A stretch of DNA of 10,433 bases from Deltaproteobacteria bacterium (GTDB lineage Bacteria > Desulfobacterota > Desulfuromonadia > Geobacterales > Pseudopelobacteraceae), in assembly GCA_030654645.1 (NCBI GenBank), contig JAURXC010000034.1, positions 1 to 10,433 of the forward strand. Direction: 5' to 3'. The position numbers and the translations under genes are program-made. The notes below the pieces were generated by a model. That model did no database searches. It was not told where the DNA came from and worked only from the letters and a program-made list of their open reading frames with translations. Positions 1 through 6,044 of the stretch are shown here, piece after piece. How positions within the stretch are numbered: the first letter of the stretch is position 1; each line of letters begins with the position of its first letter.

Positions 1-794
1 AGGCAGATGCCGAATATTGGCTTCTTGCCGACCAGCTTCCTGATTTCCTGTTGTACGGCTACCAGCGGTTCCGGATCGCCGGGACCGTTGGAAAGGAAGA
101 CTCCGTCCGGGTTCATATCCAGCACTTTTTCAGCCGGATAATCTGACGGCACTACGGTCACATCGCACCCGGCATCTACAAGGCAGCGCAGGATGTTGAA
201 CTTGATACCGAAATCGTAGGCCACTACCTTGTATTTCAGTGTGACCGGATCGATATCAGGATAACCGGTTTCAAGATCCCAGACCCCTTCCGTCCAGTGA
301 TAGGGTTTGTCACAGCTTACTCCGGAGGCGAGATCCAGACCGGTCATGCTGGGGATGGCGCGTGCCTTTGACACCAGACTTTCATGATTGCCATCGACAG
401 TAGAGATGATACCGTTCTGGGCGCCCTTGTCCCGCAGATGCCGGGTCAGTGCACGCGTATCCAGGCCCTGGATACCAACGACGCCGTTCTCCTTCAGATA
501 GGCATCCAGGCTCATCGTGGCGCGCCAGTTGGAGTAACAGTCCTGATACTCCTTGACTATGAATCCGGACAGGAACAAGCCACGGCTCTCTATATCCTCG
601 GGGTTGATTCCGGTATTGCCGATCTGGGTATAGGTCATGGTAACCATCTGACCTTTGTAGGACGGATCGGTCAAAACTTCCTGATACCCGGACATGGCGG
701 TGTTGAATACAACTTCACCGGTAACTTCACCGGATGCTCCAAATGATTTTCCTTCAAAGATACGCCCGTCGGCGAGCGCAAGAATTGCTTTCAT
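1..794 (-). CDS. carA: Carbamoyl-phosphate synthase small (glutaminase) subunit, 3' end outside window
   Basis: This subunit hydrolyses glutamine and passes ammonia to CarB, which makes carbamoyl phosphate from bicarbonate and ATP for pyrimidines and arginine. Reading from the ATG at 794 gives 264 codons without a stop. The N-terminal part starts MKAILALADGRIFEG and continues with NTAMSGYQEVLTDPSY and GQMVTMTYTQIGNTG, typical of the CarA N-terminal domain. The glutamine amidotransferase domain starts near residue 185 (KYKVVAYDFGIKFNILR), followed by FLSNGPGDPE and PIFGIC. Codon 264 is the Cys of the GIC nucleophile elbow, so the window ends at the catalytic residue and the rest of the domain is missing only because of the cut. 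A GGAG Shine-Dalgarno lies about 10 nt before the start. The gene follows pyrC by 27 nt as the last visible member of the pyr operon. carB probably follows outside the window (inference). Confidence 0.97.
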   Translation of the reverse strand, partial: MKAILALADGRIFEGKSFGASGEVTGEVVFNTAMSGYQEVLTDPSYKGQMVTMTYTQIGNTGINPEDIESRGLFLSGFIVKEYQDCYSNWRATMSLDAYLKENGVVGIQGLDTRALTRHLRDKGAQNGIISTVDGNHESLVSKARAIPSMTGLDLASGVSCDKPYHWTEGVWDLETGYPDIDPVTLKYKVVAYDFGIKFNILRCLVDAGCDVTVVPSDYPAEKVLDMNPDGVFLSNGPGDPEPLVAVQQEIRKLVGKKPIFGIC

Positions 795-821
795 AAATTA
801 ATAACTCCAGGGTTTTCAGAT

Positions 822-2096
822 TTATCGTACAAATTTAAGGTTGCCGGCAACGATGGTTGCAACGGCGGCCCCTTTCATCTTCTGACCGAGCCAGGGGGAG
901 TTCTTTGACTTGCTGGCCAGCTTGTCCGCTTCCACAATCCATTCCAGAGAGGGATCAATCACAGTAATGTCGGCAGCGGCTCCTGCTTTGAGAGTACCAC
1001 GATTGAGAGCGAGTATTTCAGATGGCTTGCATGACATCTTTTCAACCATTTGATTAAGTGTCAGGATGCCGTCTTCCACCAGTTTCAGTGACAAGGGCAG
1101 CGAAGTTTCCAAACCGATGATGCCGTTCATGGCCACATTGAATTCAACATCCTTCTCGTCAATGTGGTGCGGAGCATGATCCGTGGCGATGCAATCGATA
1201 GTGCCATCCCTCAATCCCTCCTTGATGGCGGAGACATCATCCGATCCACGCAACGGCGGGTTCATTTTGGCATTTGTGTTGTACCCGCGCACGGCGTCAT
1301 CGGTCAGCGTGAAATAGTGGGGAGCGGTTTCACATGTCACCCTTACGCCGCGGGCCTTGGCTTCGCGGATGATACGCACCGAACCTTTGGTGGATACATG
1401 GGCAATATGGATCGGATTACCGTTATATTCAGCCAGCATGATGTCGCGGGAGGTGGCGATATCCTCGGCAACGGCAGGAATTCCTTTCAGTCCGAGTTCG
1501 GTGGATGTAAAACCTTCGTTCATCACCCCTTCACCAACCAACTCCAACTCTTCGGCGTGCGAAATTACCATGATCCCGATTCCGGCCGCGTATTGCAGCG
1601 AACGTCTCATCAGTTCGCTGTTGGTTACCGGCTTGCCGTCATCCGAAACAGCGACACAACCGGATTCTTTCAGCTCGCCCATCTCAGCCATCCGGTCACC
1701 GTTCAATCCGTAGGTAATGGAGCCTACCGGAAAGACATTGCATGAACCTTCGGTTTTGGCCTTGTTGATAATATAGCTGGCCACCGCCTTGTTATCGATG
1801 GTCGGCTTGGTGTTAGGCATACAGCAGACCGACGTAAAGCCACCCGAGACAGCAGCCCTGGTTCCGGAAACAATGTCTTCCTTGTACTCAAGGCCCGGGT
1901 CGCGAAGATGCACATGCATGTCGATTAAACCCGGCACCACGTACTTTCCCGAAGCATCGATGATTTTAGCTTCTGAAGATGCTGCTAAAGACTTGCCGAT
2001 CTCTATTACCACCCCGTTTTCCACCAGAACGTCAAGCGCGTCATCCAAATTCTGGCTCGGATCAATCACCCGGCCGCCCTTGATCAATAAACTCAT
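822..2096 (-). CDS. pyrC: Dihydroorotase (type I, zinc metalloenzyme)
   Basis: This enzyme cyclises N-carbamoyl-aspartate to dihydroorotate, the third step of UMP synthesis, in the cytoplasm. The 424-residue length and the sequence fit the type I (Aquifex/Bacillus-like) dihydroorotases of the amidohydrolase superfamily. Visible metal and active-site motifs, in order, are DMHVHLRDPG (His61, His63, Arg65), CMPNTKP around 92-98, the VSDDGKP segment with Asp153, SHAEE (His180), IAHVST (His233) and ATDHAPH (Asp306, the catalytic acid/base). The full set suggests an active enzyme rather than the inactive pDHO partner found in some ATCase complexes. The ATG start at 2096 has a GAGG ribosome site about 7-8 nt upstream. 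It lies 33 nt after pyrB and 27 nt before carA, consistent with one transcript controlled from the leader upstream of pyrR. Confidence 0.97.
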   Translation of the reverse strand: MSLLIKGGRVIDPSQNLDDALDVLVENGVVIEIGKSLAASSEAKIIDASGKYVVPGLIDMHVHLRDPGLEYKEDIVSGTRAAVSGGFTSVCCMPNTKPTIDNKAVASYIINKAKTEGSCNVFPVGSITYGLNGDRMAEMGELKESGCVAVSDDGKPVTNSELMRRSLQYAAGIGIMVISHAEELELVGEGVMNEGFTSTELGLKGIPAVAEDIATSRDIMLAEYNGNPIHIAHVSTKGSVRIIREAKARGVRVTCETAPHYFTLTDDAVRGYNTNAKMNPPLRGSDDVSAIKEGLRDGTIDCIATDHAPHHIDEKDVEFNVAMNGIIGLETSLPLSLKLVEDGILTLNQMVEKMSCKPSEILALNRGTLKAGAAADITVIDPSLEWIVEADKLASKSKNSPWLGQKMKGAAVATIVAGNLKFVR

Positions 2097-2129
2097 ATGC
2101 TCACCTCGAAAGAATAGTTTTCACTGTCT

Positions 2130-3062
2130 TTACTCCAACTCACCGCCGCAGACATGATAAAGCATCGACATCCTTACCGCCACACCATTTTCCACCTGCT
2201 TGAGAATCCATGATTGATCGCCGTCAACAACATGTGAAGACATCTCGACGCCACGGTTGATCGGCCCCGGATGCATTACCATTGCGTTAGGCTTGGCCAG
2301 TTTGATGTTCTCCGGGTTCAGGCCGAAGTAACGGGAATACTCACGGGTGTTCGGCATCAGGGTCTTGCCCTGCCTTTCCTGCTGAATCCGCAGCATCATG
2401 ACCACGTCGGCATCCTGGATGGCCTCTTTCATGTTGGAACAGACAGTGACATTGCCGAGCCTCTCAACTCCCGGCGGCATCATGGTGGGCGGACCCGCCA
2501 GGTAAATCGACGATCCCATCTTGGTAAGGCCCTGTATGTCCGAGCGGGCCACCCTGCTGTGGGTAATGTCGCCAACTATCGCTACCTTGAGACCATCCAG
2601 GCGGCCGAAGCGGTCTTTCATGGTCAGCATGTCGAGAAGCCCCTGGGAAGGATGTTCGTGGGCGCCATCACCGGCGTTGATGATTGAACAATTGACTTTT
2701 TCCGCCAGAAAATAATGCGAGCCGGAAACAGCATGACGCATCACGATGATGTCCGGCTTCATGGCCAGAAGATTCAACGCCGTATCGGAAAGGGTTTCAC
2801 CTTTTGTAGCCGAACTGTTGGAAGGCGCGATATTTACGGTGTCCGCCGAAAGCCTCTTTCCGGCAATTTCGAAAGACGTCCTGGTCCTGGTGGATGATTC
2901 GTAAAACAGGTTGATAATGGTCTTGCCACGCAAAGTCGGAACTTTTTTGATGTCGCGACTGTTGACCTCACGCATGCTTTCGGCCGTGGAAATCAACAAC
3001 TCGATATCCTCTTTCGACAAATCCCGCAGGGCAATGATATGCTTATGCTTGAACTCGGCCAT
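2130..3062 (-). CDS. pyrB: Aspartate carbamoyltransferase catalytic chain
   Basis: This is the committed step of pyrimidine synthesis: carbamoyl phosphate plus aspartate gives carbamoyl-aspartate. With the start chosen here the protein has 310 residues, close to PyrB of E. coli and B. subtilis. Motifs visible are YESSTRTRTSFE (carbamoyl-phosphate loop, about 54-65), SSATKGET (the lysine loop contributed by the neighbouring subunit), AHEHPSQGLLD (about 135-145), VGDITHSRVARS and MVMHPGPINRG near the C-terminus. I prefer the ATG at 3062 over the in-frame GTG at 3071, because the GGGGAGGG ribosome site at 3071-3078 lies 8-9 nt from the ATG but directly abuts the GTG. The site also overlaps the pyrR stop codon, so translation of the two genes is probably coupled. 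No pyrI regulatory-chain gene is seen in the visible operon. Confidence 0.97.
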   Translation of the reverse strand: MAEFKHKHIIALRDLSKEDIELLISTAESMREVNSRDIKKVPTLRGKTIINLFYESSTRTRTSFEIAGKRLSADTVNIAPSNSSATKGETLSDTALNLLAMKPDIIVMRHAVSGSHYFLAEKVNCSIINAGDGAHEHPSQGLLDMLTMKDRFGRLDGLKVAIVGDITHSRVARSDIQGLTKMGSSIYLAGPPTMMPPGVERLGNVTVCSNMKEAIQDADVVMMLRIQQERQGKTLMPNTREYSRYFGLNPENIKLAKPNAMVMHPGPINRGVEMSSHVVDGDQSWILKQVENGVAVRMSMLYHVCGGELE

Positions 3063-3077
3063 GCTATTCACCCTCCC

Positions 3078-3614
3078 CTATTTTTCAAGTACAACTTCAA
3101 TTGGCTGGTTATTGCTGTCAAAAGTGACCCGCACATTTTCCTTGAGACTGGTAGGTACGTTTCGTCCGACATAGTCTGCCCGTATCGGTAATTCTCGATG
3201 CCCTCTGTCAATCAGAACCGCCAGCTGTATGCACCGGGGACGACCATAGTCCATCAGTGCATCCATGGCGGCGCGTATTGTGCGGCCGGTGAAGAGCACA
3301 TCATCGACCAGGACAACTTTTTTGCCCTCAAGCGAGAAGGGGATATCGGTTTTCCCGACCGGCTGATGGGGCAACTGACCACTGATATCGTCACGGTAGA
3401 GTGTGATATCAACAGAACCGACCGGCACCGCATCACCCTCGATTATTCCAATCTGCTGCGCAATGCCGTCGGCCAGAAAAACGCCCCCGGAACGGATGCC
3501 TATCAACACAACGCCTGAGACCCCTTTGTTACGTTCAAGAATTTCATGGGCGATGCGCGTCAGCGCACGCTTGACTCCGGCTGAGTCCAGAATTACCGTT
3601 TGTTCAGTACTCAT
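3078..3614 (-). CDS. pyrR: Bifunctional pyr operon regulator / uracil phosphoribosyltransferase
   Basis: PyrR binds pyr mRNA leaders when UMP is plentiful and promotes early termination; many members also convert uracil and PRPP to UMP. The ATG at 3614 gives 178 residues, the usual family size; an upstream TTG at 3641 lies inside the terminator T-tract and is rejected. A strong GGGAGGGG ribosome site lies about 4 nt from the chosen ATG. The sequence shows the type I phosphoribosyltransferase fold: GIRSGGVFLA (about 39-48), the SVDITLYRDD segment typical of PyrR (about 67-76), and the PRPP-binding motif VVLVDDVLFTGRT (100-112). The basic, conserved-looking segment ending VGRNVPTS near 150 is also PyrR-like. 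It is the first gene of the operon, directly behind a candidate PyrR attenuator (3640-3732), which supports an autoregulatory role. Confidence 0.96.
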   Translation of the reverse strand: MSTEQTVILDSAGVKRALTRIAHEILERNKGVSGVVLIGIRSGGVFLADGIAQQIGIIEGDAVPVGSVDITLYRDDISGQLPHQPVGKTDIPFSLEGKKVVLVDDVLFTGRTIRAAMDALMDYGRPRCIQLAVLIDRGHRELPIRADYVGRNVPTSLKENVRVTFDSNNQPIEVVLEK

Positions 3615-3639
3615 GTCACCCCTCCCTATTTCCGGACAC

Positions 3640-3676
3640 AAAAAAAGAGCCCCTCCGCTGCATGCGGCAAGGCTCT
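3640..3676 (-). terminator. Attenuator terminator in the pyr leader
   Basis: Read on the minus strand, AGAGCC pairs with GGCTCT. An inner CCGC pairs with GCGG around an ATGCA loop, with two possible T-G wobbles and one mismatch between them, and seven T residues follow. This is a textbook intrinsic terminator, but it lies only about 25 nt upstream of the pyrR start and downstream of the predicted promoter. It would therefore stop transcripts before the operon unless an antiterminator forms. A competing pairing is visible: GCAAAGGC (3709-3716) with GCCTTGC (3667-3673), which would occupy the left arm of the terminator. Confidence 0.85.
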
Positions 3677-3708
3677 TCCGGTATTATTTATATTTTTCTC
3701 ATCGTGTC

Positions 3709-3732
3709 GCCTTTGCTAGCCTCTCGGGCTAG
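3709..3732 (-). promoter_or_regulatory. Candidate PyrR-binding (anti-antiterminator) hairpin of pyr mRNA
   Basis: On the minus strand the leader folds into a perfect 6-bp hairpin, CTAGCC/GGCTAG with loop CGAGA (3716-3732), followed by CAAAGGC. The GAGAGGCT part fits the conserved 3' half of the PyrR binding loop known from Bacillus (ARUCCNGNGAGGYU, established knowledge); the 5' half matches less well (TAGCCC against ARUCCN). Its position, upstream of an antiterminator/terminator pair and of pyrR itself, is that expected of PyrR attenuation. Direct binding is inferred. Confidence 0.72.
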
Positions 3733-3762
3733 ATTAAAAGGAGAATAATTCAACGTCGGAAC

Positions 3763-3790
3763 ACTATCACTTAATGGTATTTCAGGTCAA
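3763..3790 (-). promoter_or_regulatory. Predicted sigma-70-type promoter of the pyr operon
   Basis: The minus strand shows TTGACC (3785-3790) and GATAGT (3763-3768) separated by 16 nt. Transcription would begin near 3756, giving a leader of about 140 nt that holds both the PyrR hairpin and the terminator. The match is good at -35 (5 of 6) and moderate at -10 (4 of 6), and the position fits the attenuation model. Confidence 0.55.
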
Positions 3791-3836
3791 GTTGATTTAC
3801 GATAAATCAGAATTAAACCGAATCCAGCCACGGCTA

Positions 3837-4565
3837 TTATTTGGAGACAGTTACAACGCCATCATCCAAGTCGTATTTAGCAACAACAATCTTGATTTTC
3901 TTCTCTGCTACCATGTGCTTGAGAATCTTCGATTTTTTTGTCAGGCTGGCGGCAACGGTTTTGGCATTGGCATCAGACACGCACTCGATAAAGGCATCCT
4001 TGTTGGTATCCGCACATTTTGCATCTCCCTTGCAGGCTTCGCAATTCTTGGCGGCGCTCTTGATGTTTGGGGCAATGGTCTTGACGATGGCATCGATATT
4101 GGCACTGCCGGTGCTCTTTCCTTTTGCTCCAACCGTGGCCGAGACAGCACCGCAGCGCTCATGTCCCAACACCATTACCAACGGTGATCCGAGGTGCTCG
4201 GCGGCATACTCGATACTTCCCAGAACGACCGGATCGGGAATGTTTCCGGCAACACGGATGACAAATATCTCACCCAATCCCTTGTCAAATATTATCTCCG
4301 GCGGAACGCGTGAGTCGGAACAGGTCAGGACGATGGCATAGGGTTTCTGAGACTTTGCCAGACCGGTGCGAGTAGCTAAATCGCACAATTTGGTGCCGGT
4401 CATCTGGTTGTCCACATAACGTTTGTTGCCTTCCATCAGTTTTTGCAGGGCCTCATCCGGAGTCACACCGGCACCGCCATGCGACGAAGCAAATGCGATC
4501 CCCGCAGCAACCGCTACCAGTCCAAAAACAGCAGCAATTTTTCCAAGTAAACCTTTTTTTAGCAT
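3837..4565 (-). CDS. Secreted beta-class carbonic anhydrase
   Basis: The enzyme interconverts CO2 and bicarbonate. The 242-residue protein starts with a Sec signal peptide (MLKKGLLGKI, then a hydrophobic stretch to AFASS near residue 27), so it probably acts in the periplasm. The beta-class zinc site is complete: TCSDSRVPPE gives Cys82, Asp84 and Arg86, and LGHERCGAV gives His135 and Cys138. Odd for the family is a cysteine-rich segment between the active-site half and the C-terminus (Cys175, Cys178, Cys184, Cys195, plus Cys61 near the N-terminus), which might form disulfides outside the cytoplasm. The ATG has an AGGAGG site 5-6 nt upstream. The gene has its own promoter and is separated from the pyr operon by that operon's promoter. 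No convincing terminator is seen behind it. Confidence 0.93.
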   Translation of the reverse strand: MLKKGLLGKIAAVFGLVAVAAGIAFASSHGGAGVTPDEALQKLMEGNKRYVDNQMTGTKLCDLATRTGLAKSQKPYAIVLTCSDSRVPPEIIFDKGLGEIFVIRVAGNIPDPVVLGSIEYAAEHLGSPLVMVLGHERCGAVSATVGAKGKSTGSANIDAIVKTIAPNIKSAAKNCEACKGDAKCADTNKDAFIECVSDANAKTVAASLTKKSKILKHMVAEKKIKIVVAKYDLDDGVVTVSK

Positions 4566-4594
4566 CTTACCCTCCTATGTGATTTTGTATAGTT

Positions 4595-4622
4595 AATGTA
4601 TTAATTCTTATCAATATGTCAA
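4595..4622 (-). promoter_or_regulatory. Predicted promoter of the carbonic anhydrase gene
   Basis: On the minus strand a perfect TTGACA (4617-4622) lies 16 nt before TACATT (4595-4600, 4 of 6 to the -10 consensus). The ATG at 4565 would then have a 5' leader of roughly 20 nt with the AGGAGG site. It is divergent from the tRNA-Leu promoter, with about 30 nt between the two -35 boxes. Confidence 0.55.
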
Positions 4623-4651
4623 TCTTTTTTTATTCGGCACGGGATTTAATC

Positions 4652-4680
4652 TTGACGTTCAAGATTGCCTGAACTATATT
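4652..4680 (+). promoter_or_regulatory. Predicted promoter of tRNA-Leu
   Basis: TTGACG (4652-4657) and TATATT (4675-4680) are separated by exactly 17 nt and end 10 nt before the first base of the tRNA. Both boxes match the sigma-70 consensus in 5 of 6 bases, which places the start site just upstream of the mature tRNA. Confidence 0.75.
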
Positions 4681-4690
4681 CACCGGCGCT

Positions 4691-4776
4691 GGCGGAGTGG
4701 TGAAATGGTAGACACAGCAGACTCAAAATCTGCCGTACGCAAGTACATGCCGGTTCGAGTCCGGCCTCCGCTACCA
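4691..4776 (+). tRNA. tRNA-Leu (anticodon CAA, reads UUG)
   Basis: The 86-nt sequence folds as a class II tRNA. The acceptor arms GGCGGAG and CTCCGCT pair with a G1-U72 wobble, as in some bacterial Leu tRNAs. The D arm contains GTGAAATGGTAGACAC. The anticodon stem GCAGA/TCTGC closes a loop CTCAAAA, giving anticodon CAA. A long variable arm (CGTACGCAAGTACATG region) follows, then the T arm GCCGG-TTCGAGT-CCGGC. Discriminator A73 and an encoded CCA end are present. The long variable arm, A73 and anticodon all point to leucine. Confidence 0.96.
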
Positions 4777-4811
4777 ATACAGAATCCAGATTAGCCCTCA
4801 TAAGTCCATAT

Positions 4812-4835
4812 GCTCCTGATTTTCAGGGGCTTTTT
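4812..4835 (+). terminator. Intrinsic terminator of tRNA-Leu
   Basis: GCTCCTGA (4812-4819) pairs with TCAGGGGC (4823-4830) around a TTT loop, with one T-G wobble, and five T residues follow. It lies 36 nt after the tRNA CCA end. Confidence 0.85.
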
Positions 4836-4898
4836 ACGTTTTAGCCTTTTTTAATAAATCCACACATGTCCGCCGATATCCCCCCTATCCAGAAGCTT

Positions 4899-4929
4899 TA
4901 GGTATATATTTTAGGGCAAAAAATACCTA
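4899..4929. repeat. Inverted repeat, AT-rich hairpin or operator
   Basis: TAGGTAT (4899-4905) is repeated inverted as ATACCTA (4923-4929). Inside it TTTT and AAAA can also pair, leaving a small AGGGC-containing loop. No T-tract follows, so it is not a standard terminator. It could be an operator or part of a non-coding transcript; function unknown. Confidence 0.45.
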
Positions 4930-4948
4930 TACGTTATTCCTGGGTATT

Positions 4949-5071
4949 GCCAGCTTATGTTTTCATATTTTACTCTGTGCTACTTTATGGTTTTACAAAA
5001 AAGAGCCGCGTTACCCATTTGGGTAAATTCGCGGCTCTTTTTTTCCATGTTATGTGCTCTGCCAACTTATG
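4949..5071 (+). repeat. Short degenerate direct repeats (GCYANYTTATG)
   Basis: Three similar 11-mers are seen: GCCAGCTTATG (4949-4959), GCTACTTTATG (4979-4989) and GCCAACTTATG (5061-5071). A weaker fourth copy is CCATGTTATG (5045-5054). The first two start 30 nt apart. The terminator hairpin at 4997-5044 sits between the second copy and the weak copy. They could be traces of a mobile-element end or chance in AT-rich DNA. Confidence 0.3.
4997..5044. terminator. Strong orphan bidirectional terminator hairpin
   Basis: AAAAAAGAGCCGCG pairs with CGCGGCTCTTTTTT. An inner TTACCC/GGGTAA stem with an ATTT loop sits on top, offset by a three-base ATT bulge. A run of T on one strand and of A on the other makes it functional in both directions. 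No gene ends near it on either strand: the tRNA already has its own terminator and the next gene starts at 5200. It may end an unannotated small RNA or insulate the 5200 gene. Confidence 0.8.
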
Positions 5072-5199
5072 TCTGTAGTGACACAATACCTGTCGCTATA
5101 ACGAAATAGCATATCGGGTAAAGAAAATACTATTTTAATTTCAACTCTAAAAAGCGTATAAAAAATATAAGACAAAATTAGTCCGAAAGGGGTAATGAA

Positions 5200-5850
5200 A
5201 TGAAAACTGAACTTCTCAATTCATCAAATAGTGCAGTAATCTTCATCGACTTTCAACCCCAGATGGTCTTCGGGGTTGCCAACATCGACCGTCAAACCCT
5301 ATTCAACAACGTTCTTCTGCTCGCCAAATCCGCCAAAATATTCAAGGTGCCGACCATTCTCACAACTGTTGAAAGCAAGGGGTTTTCCGGCAACATATGG
5401 CCGCAGCTTCTTGACATCTTCCCTGATAAAAATCCGATCGAACGTACCACAATGAACTCGTGGGAAAACGAGAAGTTTGTTGCTGCCGTAAAATCTACCG
5501 GGAGGAAGAAACTGATCATTGCTGCTCTTTGGACCGAAGCGTGCCTGACATTCCCGGCATTGGAAGCGATGAAAGCAGGCTTTGAGGTCTACGGTGTCGA
5601 AGATGCATCGGGAGGAACCACTCTGACTGCACATAATGCGGCCATGCGCCGCATCGAACAAGCAGGTGCGGTTCCGGTTACCGCACTTCAGGTTCTTCTT
5701 GAGTACCAACGTGATTGGGCGCGTAAAGAAACCTATGACGAGGTGATTGCAGTAGTAAAAGAACACTGTGGTGCTTATGGTCAGGGTGTTGAGTACGCCT
5801 ACACCATGGTGCATGGCGCACCTCCGAGCAGAAGTGGTGTCGGGAATTAG
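5200..5850 (+). CDS. YcaC-like isochorismatase-superfamily cysteine hydrolase
   Basis: The 216-residue protein belongs to the isochorismatase/nicotinamidase-like cysteine hydrolases, which cleave amide or similar bonds in small molecules; the substrate of the YcaC branch is not established. The pattern follows E. coli YcaC closely: VIFIDFQPQM with Asp17, FKVPTILTTVES, then TTMNSWENEKFVAA, LIIAALWTEACLTFPALEA with the nucleophile Cys115, and the VEDASGGTT segment. Arg82 occupies the place where nicotinamidases carry the catalytic lysine; as I recall, YcaC itself also has Arg there. There is no signal peptide, so it should be cytoplasmic. The ATG has an AAAGGGG site 7 nt upstream. The C-terminal tail after residue 190 is longer than the core fold needs. 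It is the first gene of the accessory cluster, followed by a broken dehydrogenase remnant and a hydrolase. Confidence 0.88.
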   Translation: MKTELLNSSNSAVIFIDFQPQMVFGVANIDRQTLFNNVLLLAKSAKIFKVPTILTTVESKGFSGNIWPQLLDIFPDKNPIERTTMNSWENEKFVAAVKSTGRKKLIIAALWTEACLTFPALEAMKAGFEVYGVEDASGGTTLTAHNAAMRRIEQAGAVPVTALQVLLEYQRDWARKETYDEVIAVVKEHCGAYGQGVEYAYTMVHGAPPSRSGVGN

Positions 5851-5897
5851 CCACAACGTGCACGAGAGAAAACGCTGCTATATCAGGTAGGAACGGA

Positions 5898-5992
5898 ATG
5901 AAAAATCAACTTGAGAACAAACGGGCCTTGGTAACCGGCGGCATACGATCCTGACGACGGCCGAACTGATCGCCCTGCTTCCCGCCGAGTAA
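5898..5992 (+). pseudogene. Remnant: start of a short-chain dehydrogenase joined to another gene's end
   Basis: An ATG at 5898, with a weak GGA-type site, reads MKNQLENKRALVTGGIRS and stops at 5952-5954. KRALVTGG is the typical beginning of a short-chain dehydrogenase/reductase (first strand and the TGG of the TGxxxGxG cofactor loop), but the remaining roughly 230 residues are missing. In a second frame from about 5939, an apparent C-terminal end RHTILTTAELIALLPAE runs to a TAA at 5990-5992. I read this as a deletion junction near 5940 that fused the start of a dehydrogenase gene to the tail of an unidentified gene. The tail was not recognised. The alternative is a chance 18-codon peptide. 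Confidence 0.5.
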
Positions 5993-6044
5993 GATCATTA
6001 TTTGGCGGAACAGATAGAACGTTATGAAAGGAAAGGTGAGCACT

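Larger units (their letters stand above)
4836..5199. other. Gene-free, AT-rich interval
   Basis: No open frame with a plausible start and ribosome site is seen on either strand between the tRNA terminator and the start at 5200. The interval holds an inverted repeat (4899-4929), short TTATG-containing repeats (4949-5071) and a strong orphan terminator hairpin (4997-5044). The last 100 nt are very AT-rich and presumably hold the promoter of the 5200 gene, but no -35/-10 pair with acceptable spacing could be chosen. A small RNA ending at the hairpin is possible but unproven. Confidence 0.6.

Noticed and set aside
384..746. Plus-strand open frame opposite carA
   Set aside because: It is antisense to conserved carA codons, and the translation has no recognisable domain.
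1164..2687. Several plus-strand open frames opposite pyrC and pyrB
   Set aside because: They are antisense shadows of well-conserved enzymes with no ribosome sites or motifs.
3688..3702. Four-codon ORF (MRKI) in the pyr leader, minus strand, with AAGG upstream
   Set aside because: The AAAGG belongs to the PyrR/antiterminator sequence. So short a frame can arise by chance, and the hairpin architecture explains the leader without a leader peptide.
3816..3838. Possible terminator after the carbonic anhydrase gene (AGCC/GGCT)
   Set aside because: The stem is only four base pairs with no proper T-tract directly after it.
4691..4776. tRNA-Leu as an integration site for a genomic island
   Set aside because: No repeat of the tRNA 3' end was found downstream in the window and no integrase gene is present.
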